Source: Bifidobacterium breve
GTDB lineage: Bacteria; Actinomycetota; Actinomycetes; UBA12327
Length of the DNA: 5,714 bases
Assembly: GCA_943332445.1 (NCBI GenBank)
Contig: CALQPL010000085.1
Coordinates: 1 to 5,714 of the forward strand
Reading direction: 5' to 3'
The notes under the pieces are model-generated. The model had not been told where the DNA came from. It saw only the letters and a program-made list of their open reading frames with translations, and ran no database searches. This document shows positions 1 through 5,285 of this stretch, piece after piece (the stretch's first letter is position 1; the number at the start of each line of letters is the position of its first letter). The translations under genes and the position numbers were made by a program.

Positions 1-1
1 A

Positions 2-331
2 CTGTTAGAGCGTTGCCCCGAACTTGTGATTCCCGTGCTCGTTCTTGATGCCCAACACGACTACCCCGATGAACGGCGACAGACCGCCGAGCGGGACATG
101 TTCGTTTTGTCGATGGGGGCAGCGGTGCAGTCATTCCTGGTGGCCGCTGCGGCTCATGGAATGGGAACGGCGTGGGTTTCGAGCACGCTGTTTTGTCCAG
201 ACGATGTTCGACCCGTTCTTGATATGCCTGCGCAGTGGCACCCCATGGGGGCAATCGCTGTGGGATACCCGCTCGGTGAACTGACACCGCGTCCGTCACG
301 CGATATTGCGGAGTTTCTTATTCAGAAGTGA
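2..331 (+). CDS. fbiB: Coenzyme F420:L-glutamate ligase / dehydro-F420 reductase FbiB, C-terminal part (partial)
   Basis: This is the last 109 codons of a gene that begins upstream of the window; the frame is open from base 2 and ends at TGA 329-331. The visible part is the C-terminal nitroreductase-like FMN domain of FbiB. In the family, that domain reduces dehydro-F420-0 with FMNH2, while the missing N-terminal domain adds glutamates to the F420 tail in the cytoplasm. The support is the run TAERDMF, then GAAVQSFLVAAAAHGMGTAWVS followed by STLFC and the ending MGAIAVGYPLGE...PRPSRD, which matches my memory of mycobacterial FbiB. A stand-alone nitroreductase is possible because the ligase domain cannot be seen, but the neighbouring manB and TIGR03089 genes favour FbiB. 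The internal GTG at base 26 is not a start, since homology continues upstream of it. The 3' end overlaps the convergent manB gene by 14 bases, and no terminator is visible. Confidence 0.85.
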   Translation: MLERCPELVIPVLVLDAQHDYPDERRQTAERDMFVLSMGAAVQSFLVAAAAHGMGTAWVSSTLFCPDDVRPVLDMPAQWHPMGAIAVGYPLGELTPRPSRDIAEFLIQK

Positions 332-1370
332 CGGTGAGCTCGCCGGCTTCGTTCCACGCCCGAGCATCCTGCAACTCAGTTCCAGCAGCGATGACGGCGC
401 CATCCCCCACAACCGTTCGCACCAAGCGCGCACCTGAACCGATGGTTGCTCCGGTGCCGATCAAACAATCCTCCACGTACGCATCATCGCCAACAACGAC
501 ATCATCAAAGAGGACCGATCCGCCCACGCGAGCCTGACCAATGCGCGCGTTGTGCCCAATCACTGAGCCACCTGACACCTGCGCCTCGGGCACAACGTGT
601 GCACCAGACAAGATCAATGACTCGCCAACAGCAGCGGGTAAGGCACTTGATGCGATGACGCCAGTGACCAAGTCCTGCGAACCCTGGACATACGTAGCCG
701 GTGTTCCCAAATCAAGCCAGTAAGCCGTTTCGACGTACGCCTGAATATGTGCGTTGTCGGCGAGCAAGCCAGGGAAGGTCTCCCGCTCAACTGATACCGG
801 CCGGTCTGTAGGGATCGTGGCGATGACTTTGCGCTTGAAGACGTAACAACCAGCGTTGACTTGATTGGTCACCGGCTCTGGCATCTTTTCTAAGAAGTCC
901 GTAACTCGCCCATTGTCGTCGCTCGGAACACAGCCAAATCTGCGCGCATCATCGACTTCGACAAGGTGCAAGGTAACGTCCGCATCAACCGAGGTATGCA
1001 CCGCAAGCTGAGCGGTCAAGTCATGTCCAGACAACACGTCACCATTGAAAACGATCACGGGTTCATCGGGACCACATGTCAGGCCAGTCGCAGCGTTAGC
1101 GATGGCTCCTCCGGTACCCATGGGGTGGTCTTCGGTAATGAAAACTAATTCGACTCCATCGAAGGTGCCACCGTCAAAGACTTGTGCGAACAATTCAGCT
1201 CGATAGGACGTCGCCAAGATGATGCGACCCACGCCCGCATCGCGTAAGCGAGCAAATTGGTGGGCAAGGAAGGGAACACCAGCCACGGGGAGGAGTGGTT
1301 TGGGTGTGGTGAGTGTCAATGGACGCAGGCGGGTGCCTTCACCGCCGACAAGGACTATGGCTTCCAACAC
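318..1370 (-). CDS. manB: Mannose-1-phosphate guanylyltransferase-type nucleotidyltransferase
   Basis: This 350-residue cytoplasmic enzyme probably makes GDP-mannose from mannose-1-phosphate and GTP, feeding mannosylated lipids and glycans. The N-terminal nucleotidyltransferase domain (about 1-235) has the signature GGEGTRLRPLT (9-19), PKP with K24, GTGGAI (85-90), the metal-binding NGD (109-111), NAG (172-174) and WLDLGTP (218-224, metal ligand D220). From about 252 to 340 the sequence becomes Gly/Ile/Val-rich hexapeptide repeats, as in a left-handed beta-helix. The domain order and many stretches (FNGDVLSG, FGCVP, NAGCYVF) fit mycobacterial ManB (Rv3264c), also found near fbiAB. I chose GTG at 1370-1368, giving MLEAIVLVGG; TTG at 1367 is an alternative. 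The longer ATG start at 1457 adds 29 residues without family similarity and runs into the divergent gene. No Shine-Dalgarno sequence precedes the GTG, so a leaderless transcript is plausible. Glucose-1-phosphate thymidylyltransferase activity cannot be excluded. Confidence 0.87.
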   Translation of the reverse strand: MLEAIVLVGGEGTRLRPLTLTTPKPLLPVAGVPFLAHQFARLRDAGVGRIILATSYRAELFAQVFDGGTFDGVELVFITEDHPMGTGGAIANAATGLTCGPDEPVIVFNGDVLSGHDLTAQLAVHTSVDADVTLHLVEVDDARRFGCVPSDDNGRVTDFLEKMPEPVTNQVNAGCYVFKRKVIATIPTDRPVSVERETFPGLLADNAHIQAYVETAYWLDLGTPATYVQGSQDLVTGVIASSALPAAVGESLILSGAHVVPEAQVSGGSVIGHNARIGQARVGGSVLFDDVVVGDDAYVEDCLIGTGATIGSGARLVRTVVGDGAVIAAGTELQDARAWNEAGELTVTSE

Positions 1371-1377
1371 AGACCAG

Positions 1378-1387
1378 AGCCTACGCT
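1378..1387. promoter_or_regulatory. Candidate symmetric divergent promoter with two overlapping -10 elements
   Basis: Between the divergent manB and TIGR03089 genes lies AGCCTACGCT. Read on the plus strand it contains TACGCT (1382-1387); read on the minus strand it contains TAGGCT (1383-1378). Both fit the TAnnnT form of an actinobacterial -10 box, and they share the TA at 1382-1383. The plus box ends 8 bases before the ATG at 1396 and the minus box ends 7 bases before the GTG at 1370. These are the distances expected if transcription starts at the first base of each start codon. Neither gene has a clear ribosome binding site, and no good -35 box is visible. The promoter role is inferred. Confidence 0.4.
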
Positions 1388-1395
1388 TGGGCCTT

Positions 1396-2112
1396 ATGAA
1401 TCTGGTGGACCTATTCGCGCAACGCTTGAAGATGGATCCATCTGGACCCCTCATCACCTATTACGACACAGACACCGGTGAGCGCATTGAGCTGTCCGCC
1501 ACCTCACTGGCGAACTGGATCAACAAAACGGCGAACTTCCTCACCGATGAATTAGCGGTCGACGAAGGTGCCACGATCCAGCTCAACCTTCCACTGCATT
1601 GGCAAAGCGTTATCTGGTTGCAAGCAGCCTGGGCATGTGGCCTGGCCGTTGATCTTGAAACGCACGCCCAACACAGTGTGGTCATCACCTCACAAGCCGA
1701 CCTGGCATCGGCGCCAGCCGATGAACTCGTGGTGCTCTCGCTTCGCCCGCTGGGACTGCCCTGCGACGTGGACCTGCCCGTTGGCGCGCTTGACTTTGCT
1801 ACCAGCGTGCGAACGCACGGCGACTACTTCGCAGGTCCGTCGCTTGGAACGGATCGTCTCGCGCTCGTTGATGGCCAAGAGGAATTCACTGACATCGATC
1901 TAGTGACGGCCTGGACCGACACCATGCGTGAAGACCACGAACGAGTGTTGTTTTGCGGCACTGATTTGACCGCCGCGTCCATTGGCCAAGCATGGGTGGC
2001 AACGTTGATCAATCAAGGATCATTGGTCCTCGTTTGCCCGTCGGACCAAAGCCAAGAGCGTCTCACCGATCTCGCCCGCCAAGAAGGCACGCGAACGATC
2101 ATTCGCGGTTAG
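1396..2112 (+). CDS. TIGR03089 family protein (unknown function, distantly related to AMP-binding enzymes)
   Basis: This 238-residue protein has no signal peptide or membrane segment. It matches the actinobacterial TIGR03089 family as I remember it: PLITYYD (18-24), TGERIELSATSLANWINKTANFL (27-49), LPLHWQS (65-71), RPLG (117-120) and HGDYF (141-145). The family resembles the N-terminal part of acyl-CoA synthetases, but I see no Ser/Thr/Gly-rich ATP-binding loop and no C-terminal adenylation domain, so ligase activity is doubtful. The length fits the usual size of about 240 residues. ATG 1396 was chosen because it puts the conserved DPSGPLITYYD near residue 14. ATG 1357 would add 13 unsupported residues, overlap manB and leave AGGA only two bases before the start. 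No Shine-Dalgarno sequence lies before 1396. It is divergent from manB and overlaps the stop of the SpoIID gene by 4 bases. A member of the family (Rv3268) lies in the equivalent mycobacterial region. Confidence 0.8.
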   Translation: MNLVDLFAQRLKMDPSGPLITYYDTDTGERIELSATSLANWINKTANFLTDELAVDEGATIQLNLPLHWQSVIWLQAAWACGLAVDLETHAQHSVVITSQADLASAPADELVVLSLRPLGLPCDVDLPVGALDFATSVRTHGDYFAGPSLGTDRLALVDGQEEFTDIDLVTAWTDTMREDHERVLFCGTDLTAASIGQAWVATLINQGSLVLVCPSDQSQERLTDLARQEGTRTIIRG

Positions 2113-4328
2113 ACGAAGGTCAATGACTTAGCGAGGGTGGCAGCGGTGTACGAGCAGGTGCCATTGACACACAGGGAGCCAGTGACCGCAAACTTGAACG
2201 GAACCGACTTGCCAACGATGCGGGTGATGGTGGCGCGGAAAGTTCCAGTGCTCGTCACCGTTGCAGTGCCAACCTGAATCCAACGACCACGCTGGTAAGC
2301 ACTCACACGGACCGTCTTGCCCTTGGATACTGCCGCTGGGCTAACGGAACCGGCAACAACAACGCTGCCTTTGACACCCTTGCCAGCTGCAGTCACGACA
2401 AATGGCTTCGTGACATGAACCGACACAACCGTTGAGCGCGTCTCTTGGTACATGCACAAACCAGCCACACAGTCGCGCTTGGGCAGAAGTACTGAGAATT
2501 GATTGATTCCCACCGGTGAACCAGCGGTTGGGGCAGTGAAGCGTCCACGCGCATCGACGACGGCAGATCCAGCGCGAACCCAGGTCTTCGTGGTCGCGTT
2601 CCAACGCTGCACAGCAACCGTCGAACCGGCAGCAACGTTCAACGGTGCCACGGTGCCGCGGATGACTGGCTGGGTTTGAGCAACGATGCGCGAAACAGCT
2701 GCAGGAGCAACGGCCCACTTGTTAGCAAAAGCCACGGCGATGGCGCGTGAGGATGAACCCTTGTAGAAGCAGTTGCCTCCGCAGTTCACCGGACCCTTGA
2801 CCACTCGGTACGTCTGACGAACCGCGATGCTTGACGGGCGAGAAAAGGTGAAAGTACCGGTGGCTGAAACCGTGGTCTTGGTGACATTTGACCAAGCGCC
2901 GGTCACCGCACTCTTGCGCTGCAAGATGACTGTTGAACCGGCCGCGCGCTTAGCCGGCAGGACTCGACCGGTCATAGCGGCGCGAGCGCCAACGATGGAC
3001 TGAACGGCAACCGAGCTAGGGGCCACGGTGAACGAGGGCACAGGAGTCGAGCCGGGAACTTGGTACCAACGAGAGAGCAATGACAGACGAGCCGTTGCCG
3101 TGCCACCAGCCAAACTCTTCATGACGCCCGTGGAACTCCACGCCTTAGCAGTGCGCACCGAACCGCTGGCGTAGCGATCGCTGAGGTCTAGACGAACGAC
3201 GTTGGGCAAACCAAATGCAGACGCAACCGTTGATTGCGTGCGAACCTTGGGTCCCCACAAAGCAAAGGACGAGTCGTACTTGGGGTCCAAGCTCCAGTGG
3301 TCATCAACGCTGCGCAGGTAAGAAACCTTTTCGCCCCACACATCTTCTGCGTTTTGGGTACGGCCACCGGTTGAGTGAAAGAAGAAGGCTTGAGCAGGTG
3401 CACCCTGGAACAGCACCGTTTGTGAGGATGTGGCAGAAACGTTGGTGGCCTTGACAGCAGCAGCCCAGCGCTCGCCCATGTAACTCGATTCCTTGAGGTA
3501 ACCAGCGAAGACCAAGTCGCGGGTGTCCTTAAACACGTGGCACCAGCAACCGCCACGCACTCCTGCGCGGTACTTCACCAAGGCGTAACTGCGAGCAGCA
3601 ACAACTTGTGCTTGCAAAGCGGCTTCTGGCCACGATGACGGGACTTCGGCAACACCCTTGAGGTATTCATCGTGCAAACGCACGACGTTGACGGCTGTCA
3701 AGCTCGTGCGCTTAACGACGCTGGAGTACTTGCCACGCAATTCAAACTTGCCATAGCGGTAACGGTGACCATCGCCGTCGAAGGTACTGGCGGTCGTGGC
3801 ATTCAAAACCGCAGGCGCAGAACCATTGGCTCCGGGATTGCGTGTTCCTGACCAGCGGACCACGATGGGTGATCCGGTTGCGACCAAAACTCCATTGCGC
3901 TTGACCTGGGTTTGTGTTCCCACAATCGAAATCACGGCGACATCTTTTTCCGTCAATTTCACAGTCTTGGTACCCACCACGATGGTGGCTCGAGCTGGAA
4001 CGGAAGTCAGGCCTTCAACGCGCATGCGCATCGACGTCTTGAGGTACGCCATGCTCACGCGGATGTCCATGTCGTCGCGGAACGAGGCAACCGAAGCGCC
4101 GGTGTAGTAGTACTCAAGAATTTGCTTGGCGGTGCGACCCTCAGCAGCCTGACCGCGGGCGCCGACCTGGCTCATGCCAATGCCGTGACCCCAACCACTG
4201 CCCGTGAAAGTAAACGAATCCGGCACGCTCACAGTGGCGGCTTGTGCGGTCGCCGGAACAGCCAAGATGCTCACAAACACAGCGGGAACACTCAACAGCG
4301 CAAATGCGCGTGAGATCCAGCGGTTCAT
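2109..4328 (-). CDS. Secreted SpoIID/LytB-domain protein with three C-terminal cysteine-pair beta-sandwich-like repeats
   Basis: This 739-residue exported protein is probably a peptidoglycan-cleaving or remodelling enzyme; SpoIID of Bacillus is a lytic transglycosylase. Residues 1-30 are a signal peptide (MNRW.SR, a hydrophobic stretch, then ATAQAA as the cleavage region). The SpoIID region spans about 36-425. GWGHGIGMSQVGA (45-57) is followed by ILEYYYTG; YLKGVAEVPSSWPEAALQAQ (222-241) holds E228, the likely catalytic acid; CWCH lies at 261-264; and STGGRTQNAEDVWG lies at 319-332. Residues 436-739 form three repeats of about 100 residues, listed separately. The organism need not sporulate, because actinobacteria carry such proteins as cell-wall enzymes. 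The GHG motif lies before the catalytic region rather than at the C-terminus as in Bacillus SpoIID, and its usual SQYGA reads SQVGA. ATG 4328 is preceded by AAAGGA with an 8-base spacer. The gene diverges from scoA, and its stop overlaps that of the TIGR03089 gene. Confidence 0.86.
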   Translation of the reverse strand: MNRWISRAFALLSVPAVFVSILAVPATAQAATVSVPDSFTFTGSGWGHGIGMSQVGARGQAAEGRTAKQILEYYYTGASVASFRDDMDIRVSMAYLKTSMRMRVEGLTSVPARATIVVGTKTVKLTEKDVAVISIVGTQTQVKRNGVLVATGSPIVVRWSGTRNPGANGSAPAVLNATTASTFDGDGHRYRYGKFELRGKYSSVVKRTSLTAVNVVRLHDEYLKGVAEVPSSWPEAALQAQVVAARSYALVKYRAGVRGGCWCHVFKDTRDLVFAGYLKESSYMGERWAAAVKATNVSATSSQTVLFQGAPAQAFFFHSTGGRTQNAEDVWGEKVSYLRSVDDHWSLDPKYDSSFALWGPKVRTQSTVASAFGLPNVVRLDLSDRYASGSVRTAKAWSSTGVMKSLAGGTATARLSLLSRWYQVPGSTPVPSFTVAPSSVAVQSIVGARAAMTGRVLPAKRAAGSTVILQRKSAVTGAWSNVTKTTVSATGTFTFSRPSSIAVRQTYRVVKGPVNCGGNCFYKGSSSRAIAVAFANKWAVAPAAVSRIVAQTQPVIRGTVAPLNVAAGSTVAVQRWNATTKTWVRAGSAVVDARGRFTAPTAGSPVGINQFSVLLPKRDCVAGLCMYQETRSTVVSVHVTKPFVVTAAGKGVKGSVVVAGSVSPAAVSKGKTVRVSAYQRGRWIQVGTATVTSTGTFRATITRIVGKSVPFKFAVTGSLCVNGTCSYTAATLAKSLTFV
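2112..3023 (-). repeat. Three protein-level repeats of about 100 residues, each with a close cysteine pair
   Basis: Residues about 436-538, 539-641 and 642-739 of the SpoIID-domain protein repeat one pattern. Each has a G-[SK]-T-V strand (464-467, 568-571, 670-673), a tryptophan further on (W479, W583, W683), a TATV...G-x-F-type strand pair, and near the end two cysteines: C516/C520, C620/C625 and C720/C725. Each second cysteine is followed by [FMS]-Y. The pattern suggests Ig-like or beta-sandwich modules, each with a small disulfide-closed hairpin after export. The repeats have diverged at the DNA level. Fold and any wall- or glycan-binding role are inferred. Confidence 0.7.
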
Positions 4329-4334
4329 GAGGTA

Positions 4335-4396
4335 GGTCCTTTACGAGGGGGAAGGTGCCCAGGACTGCGGCACAGGTATCCATCGGCAGGACCCTC
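4335..4396 (-). promoter_or_regulatory. Candidate structured 5' leader of the SpoIID-domain mRNA
   Basis: On the minus strand GTGCC (4373-4369) and GGCAC (4359-4355) form a 5-base-pair hairpin with a 9-base loop, GCAGTCCTG. The loop contains GTCCT (4365-4361), complementary to the AGGAC at the ribosome binding site (4340-4336). Farther upstream, GGTCCT (4393-4388) is complementary to AGGACC (4340-4335) over six bases. The ribosome binding site could therefore be hidden either by a pseudoknot with the loop or by a long-range outer stem. I do not recognise a known riboswitch class here. Stems of five or six bases can arise by chance, so this is tentative. Confidence 0.3.
4337..4342 (-). promoter_or_regulatory. 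Ribosome binding site of the SpoIID-domain gene
   Basis: On the minus strand AAAGGA ends 8 bases before the ATG at 4328, which supports that start. The core AGGA falls inside AGGACC (4340-4335), which can pair with two upstream segments of the leader, so access to it may be controlled by RNA folding. Confidence 0.65.
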
Positions 4397-4408
4397 GGTG
4401 GACTTGAG

Positions 4409-4422
4409 CCCCCATTTGGGGG
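4409..4422. repeat. Inverted repeat CCCCC-attt-GGGGG
   Basis: A perfect 5-base GC stem with a 4-base loop sits in the divergent intergenic region; on the plus strand it is followed by TTTCT. It could be a short intrinsic terminator on the plus strand, a stem in the SpoIID leader on the minus strand, or a protein-binding palindrome. The repeat is clear; the role is unknown. Confidence 0.6.
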
Positions 4423-4427
4423 TTTCT

Positions 4428-4449
4428 AGGCACAAAAAGGCCTTTTTTT
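4428..4449 (+). terminator. Candidate intrinsic terminator or palindromic operator with a T tract
   Basis: AGGC (4428-4431) can pair with GCCT (4440-4443) across an 8-base loop and runs into a seven-T tract (4443-4449), a terminator-like layout on the plus strand. The same stretch holds a perfect 14-base palindrome, AAAAAGGCCTTTTT (4434-4447), which would equally suit a dimeric DNA-binding protein. No plus-strand gene ends nearby, because the two flanking genes diverge. A terminator here would stop plus-strand antisense read-through across the SpoIID gene before it reached scoA. The stem is short, so confidence is low. Confidence 0.35.
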
Positions 4450-4480
4450 GGGCGGTCAGACACAGCCAGCCCCGCGTGGA

Positions 4481-4486
4481 TAGGGT
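4481..4486 (+). promoter_or_regulatory. Candidate -10 element of the scoAB operon
   Basis: TAGGGT fits the TAnnnT -10 form and would place the transcript start near 4493, giving a leader of about 20 bases that includes the GGGAG ribosome binding site at 4505-4509. No convincing -35 hexamer is seen around 4456-4464. TACCGT at 4493-4498 is a second possibility. No clear TAnnnT promoter for the opposite gene was found in this intergenic region. Confidence 0.35.
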
Positions 4487-4513
4487 CAGCGCTACCGTCT
4501 TTAAGGGAGCGTT

Positions 4514-5284
4514 ATGGACAAGGTCGTCGCATCAGCCGCCCAGGCTGTGGCCGATATCAGCAGCGGAGCCTCGCTAGCTGTCGGCGGATTTGGGCTCTGC
4601 GGAATCCCCAGCGAGCTGATCGCAGCCGTTCACGCCACCGGAGTCGCTGACTTGCGTGTCGTTAGCAACAACTGCGGTGTTGACGACTGGGGTTTGGGGA
4701 TCTTGCTCAGCGCCAAGCGCATCGCCCGCACGACGTCGTCCTACGTTGGCGAAAACAAAGAATTCGAGCGCCAATTCCTCACGGGTGAACTTGAAGTTGA
4801 ACTCGTTCCCCAAGGCACGCTTGCTGAGCGACTTCGCGCAGGTGGATGTGGAATCCCTGCGTTCTTTACCGCAGCGGGAGTAGGCACACAAGTCGCCGAT
4901 GGTGGACTTCCCTGGCGCTATAACGCAGATGGATCCATTGCACTGGCTTCGCCGGCGAAAGAAACGCGTCAGTACCACGGAACCGAATACGTCCTCGAAG
5001 AATCGATAACAACTGACTTCGCTCTTGTTCGCGCCCTACGTGGAGATCGTCACGGAAACTTGGTCTTCCATGAAAGTGCGCGCAACTTCAATCCACTGGC
5101 AGCAATGGCCGGCAAGATCACCATCGCTGAAGTCGAGGAACTCGTGGAGCCCGGCGACCTTTCCCCCGACAGCATCCACTTGCCCGGCGTCTTTGTTCAG
5201 CGCGTTGTAGCGCTGACCCCGGAACAGGCGGACAACAAGCGCATTGAACGTCGAACCGTCACACCGGCACAGGGAGCGAACTGA
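4514..5284 (+). CDS. scoA: Succinyl-CoA:3-ketoacid CoA-transferase, subunit A
   Basis: This 256-residue cytoplasmic protein is the A subunit of a 3-oxoacid CoA-transferase, which moves CoA from succinyl-CoA to acetoacetate or a related 3-oxoacid together with subunit B encoded just downstream. It has the class I CoA-transferase signature GGFGLCGIP (24-32). It also has the stretches typical of the SCOT type: NNCGVDDWGLGILL (52-65), SSYVGENKEFERQ (75-87), LVPQGTLAERLRAGG (97-111), CGIPAFFT (112-119) and ESARNFNP (187-194). The SSYVGENKEFERQ segment favours SCOT over the 3-oxoadipate CoA-transferase PcaI, though the exact substrate is not proven. The length is normal for an A subunit. ATG 4514 is preceded by GGGAG with a 4-base spacer. 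The stop is one base from the scoB start, so the two are surely co-transcribed and probably translated in coupling. Confidence 0.9.
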   Translation: MDKVVASAAQAVADISSGASLAVGGFGLCGIPSELIAAVHATGVADLRVVSNNCGVDDWGLGILLSAKRIARTTSSYVGENKEFERQFLTGELEVELVPQGTLAERLRAGGCGIPAFFTAAGVGTQVADGGLPWRYNADGSIALASPAKETRQYHGTEYVLEESITTDFALVRALRGDRHGNLVFHESARNFNPLAAMAGKITIAEVEELVEPGDLSPDSIHLPGVFVQRVVALTPEQADNKRIERRTVTPAQGAN

Positions 5285-5285
5285 C

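Noticed and set aside
332..345. CGGTG-AGCT-CGCCG stem after the fbiB stop as a terminator
   Set aside because: The stem is short with a G-T pair, has no T tract, and lies in coding sequence of manB.
1219..1395. Longer N-terminus for the TIGR03089 protein starting at 1219 or 1357
   Set aside because: The added residues are Arg/Pro-rich read-out of the manB antisense strand and unlike the family; the AGGA before 1357 is only two bases from the ATG.
1371..1457. Longer N-terminus for the manB-like protein starting at ATG 1457 on the minus strand
   Set aside because: The extra 29 residues show no similarity to the family, which starts a few residues before the AIVLVGG strand, and the extension lies over the well-supported start of the TIGR03089 gene.
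2341..2718. Minus-strand open frame of 125 codons within the SpoIID-domain gene
   Set aside because: It is a shadow in another frame of the same strand. Its Cys/Arg-rich composition is not protein-like and no ribosome binding site or family match is visible.
3912..4313. Plus-strand open frame of 133 codons antisense to the SpoIID signal-peptide region
   Set aside because: The His/Ala/Arg-rich composition is that of an antisense shadow, and the opposite strand encodes a clear signal peptide and SpoIID motif.
4329..4513. c-di-AMP (ydaO-type) riboswitch ahead of the SpoIID-domain gene
   Set aside because: Such switches precede some actinobacterial wall hydrolases and a CCTCGTAA stretch is reminiscent, but the other conserved blocks I remember for the class are absent.
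4574..4978. Minus-strand open frame of 134 codons opposite scoA
   Set aside because: It is fully explained as the antisense of a strongly conserved CoA-transferase gene.
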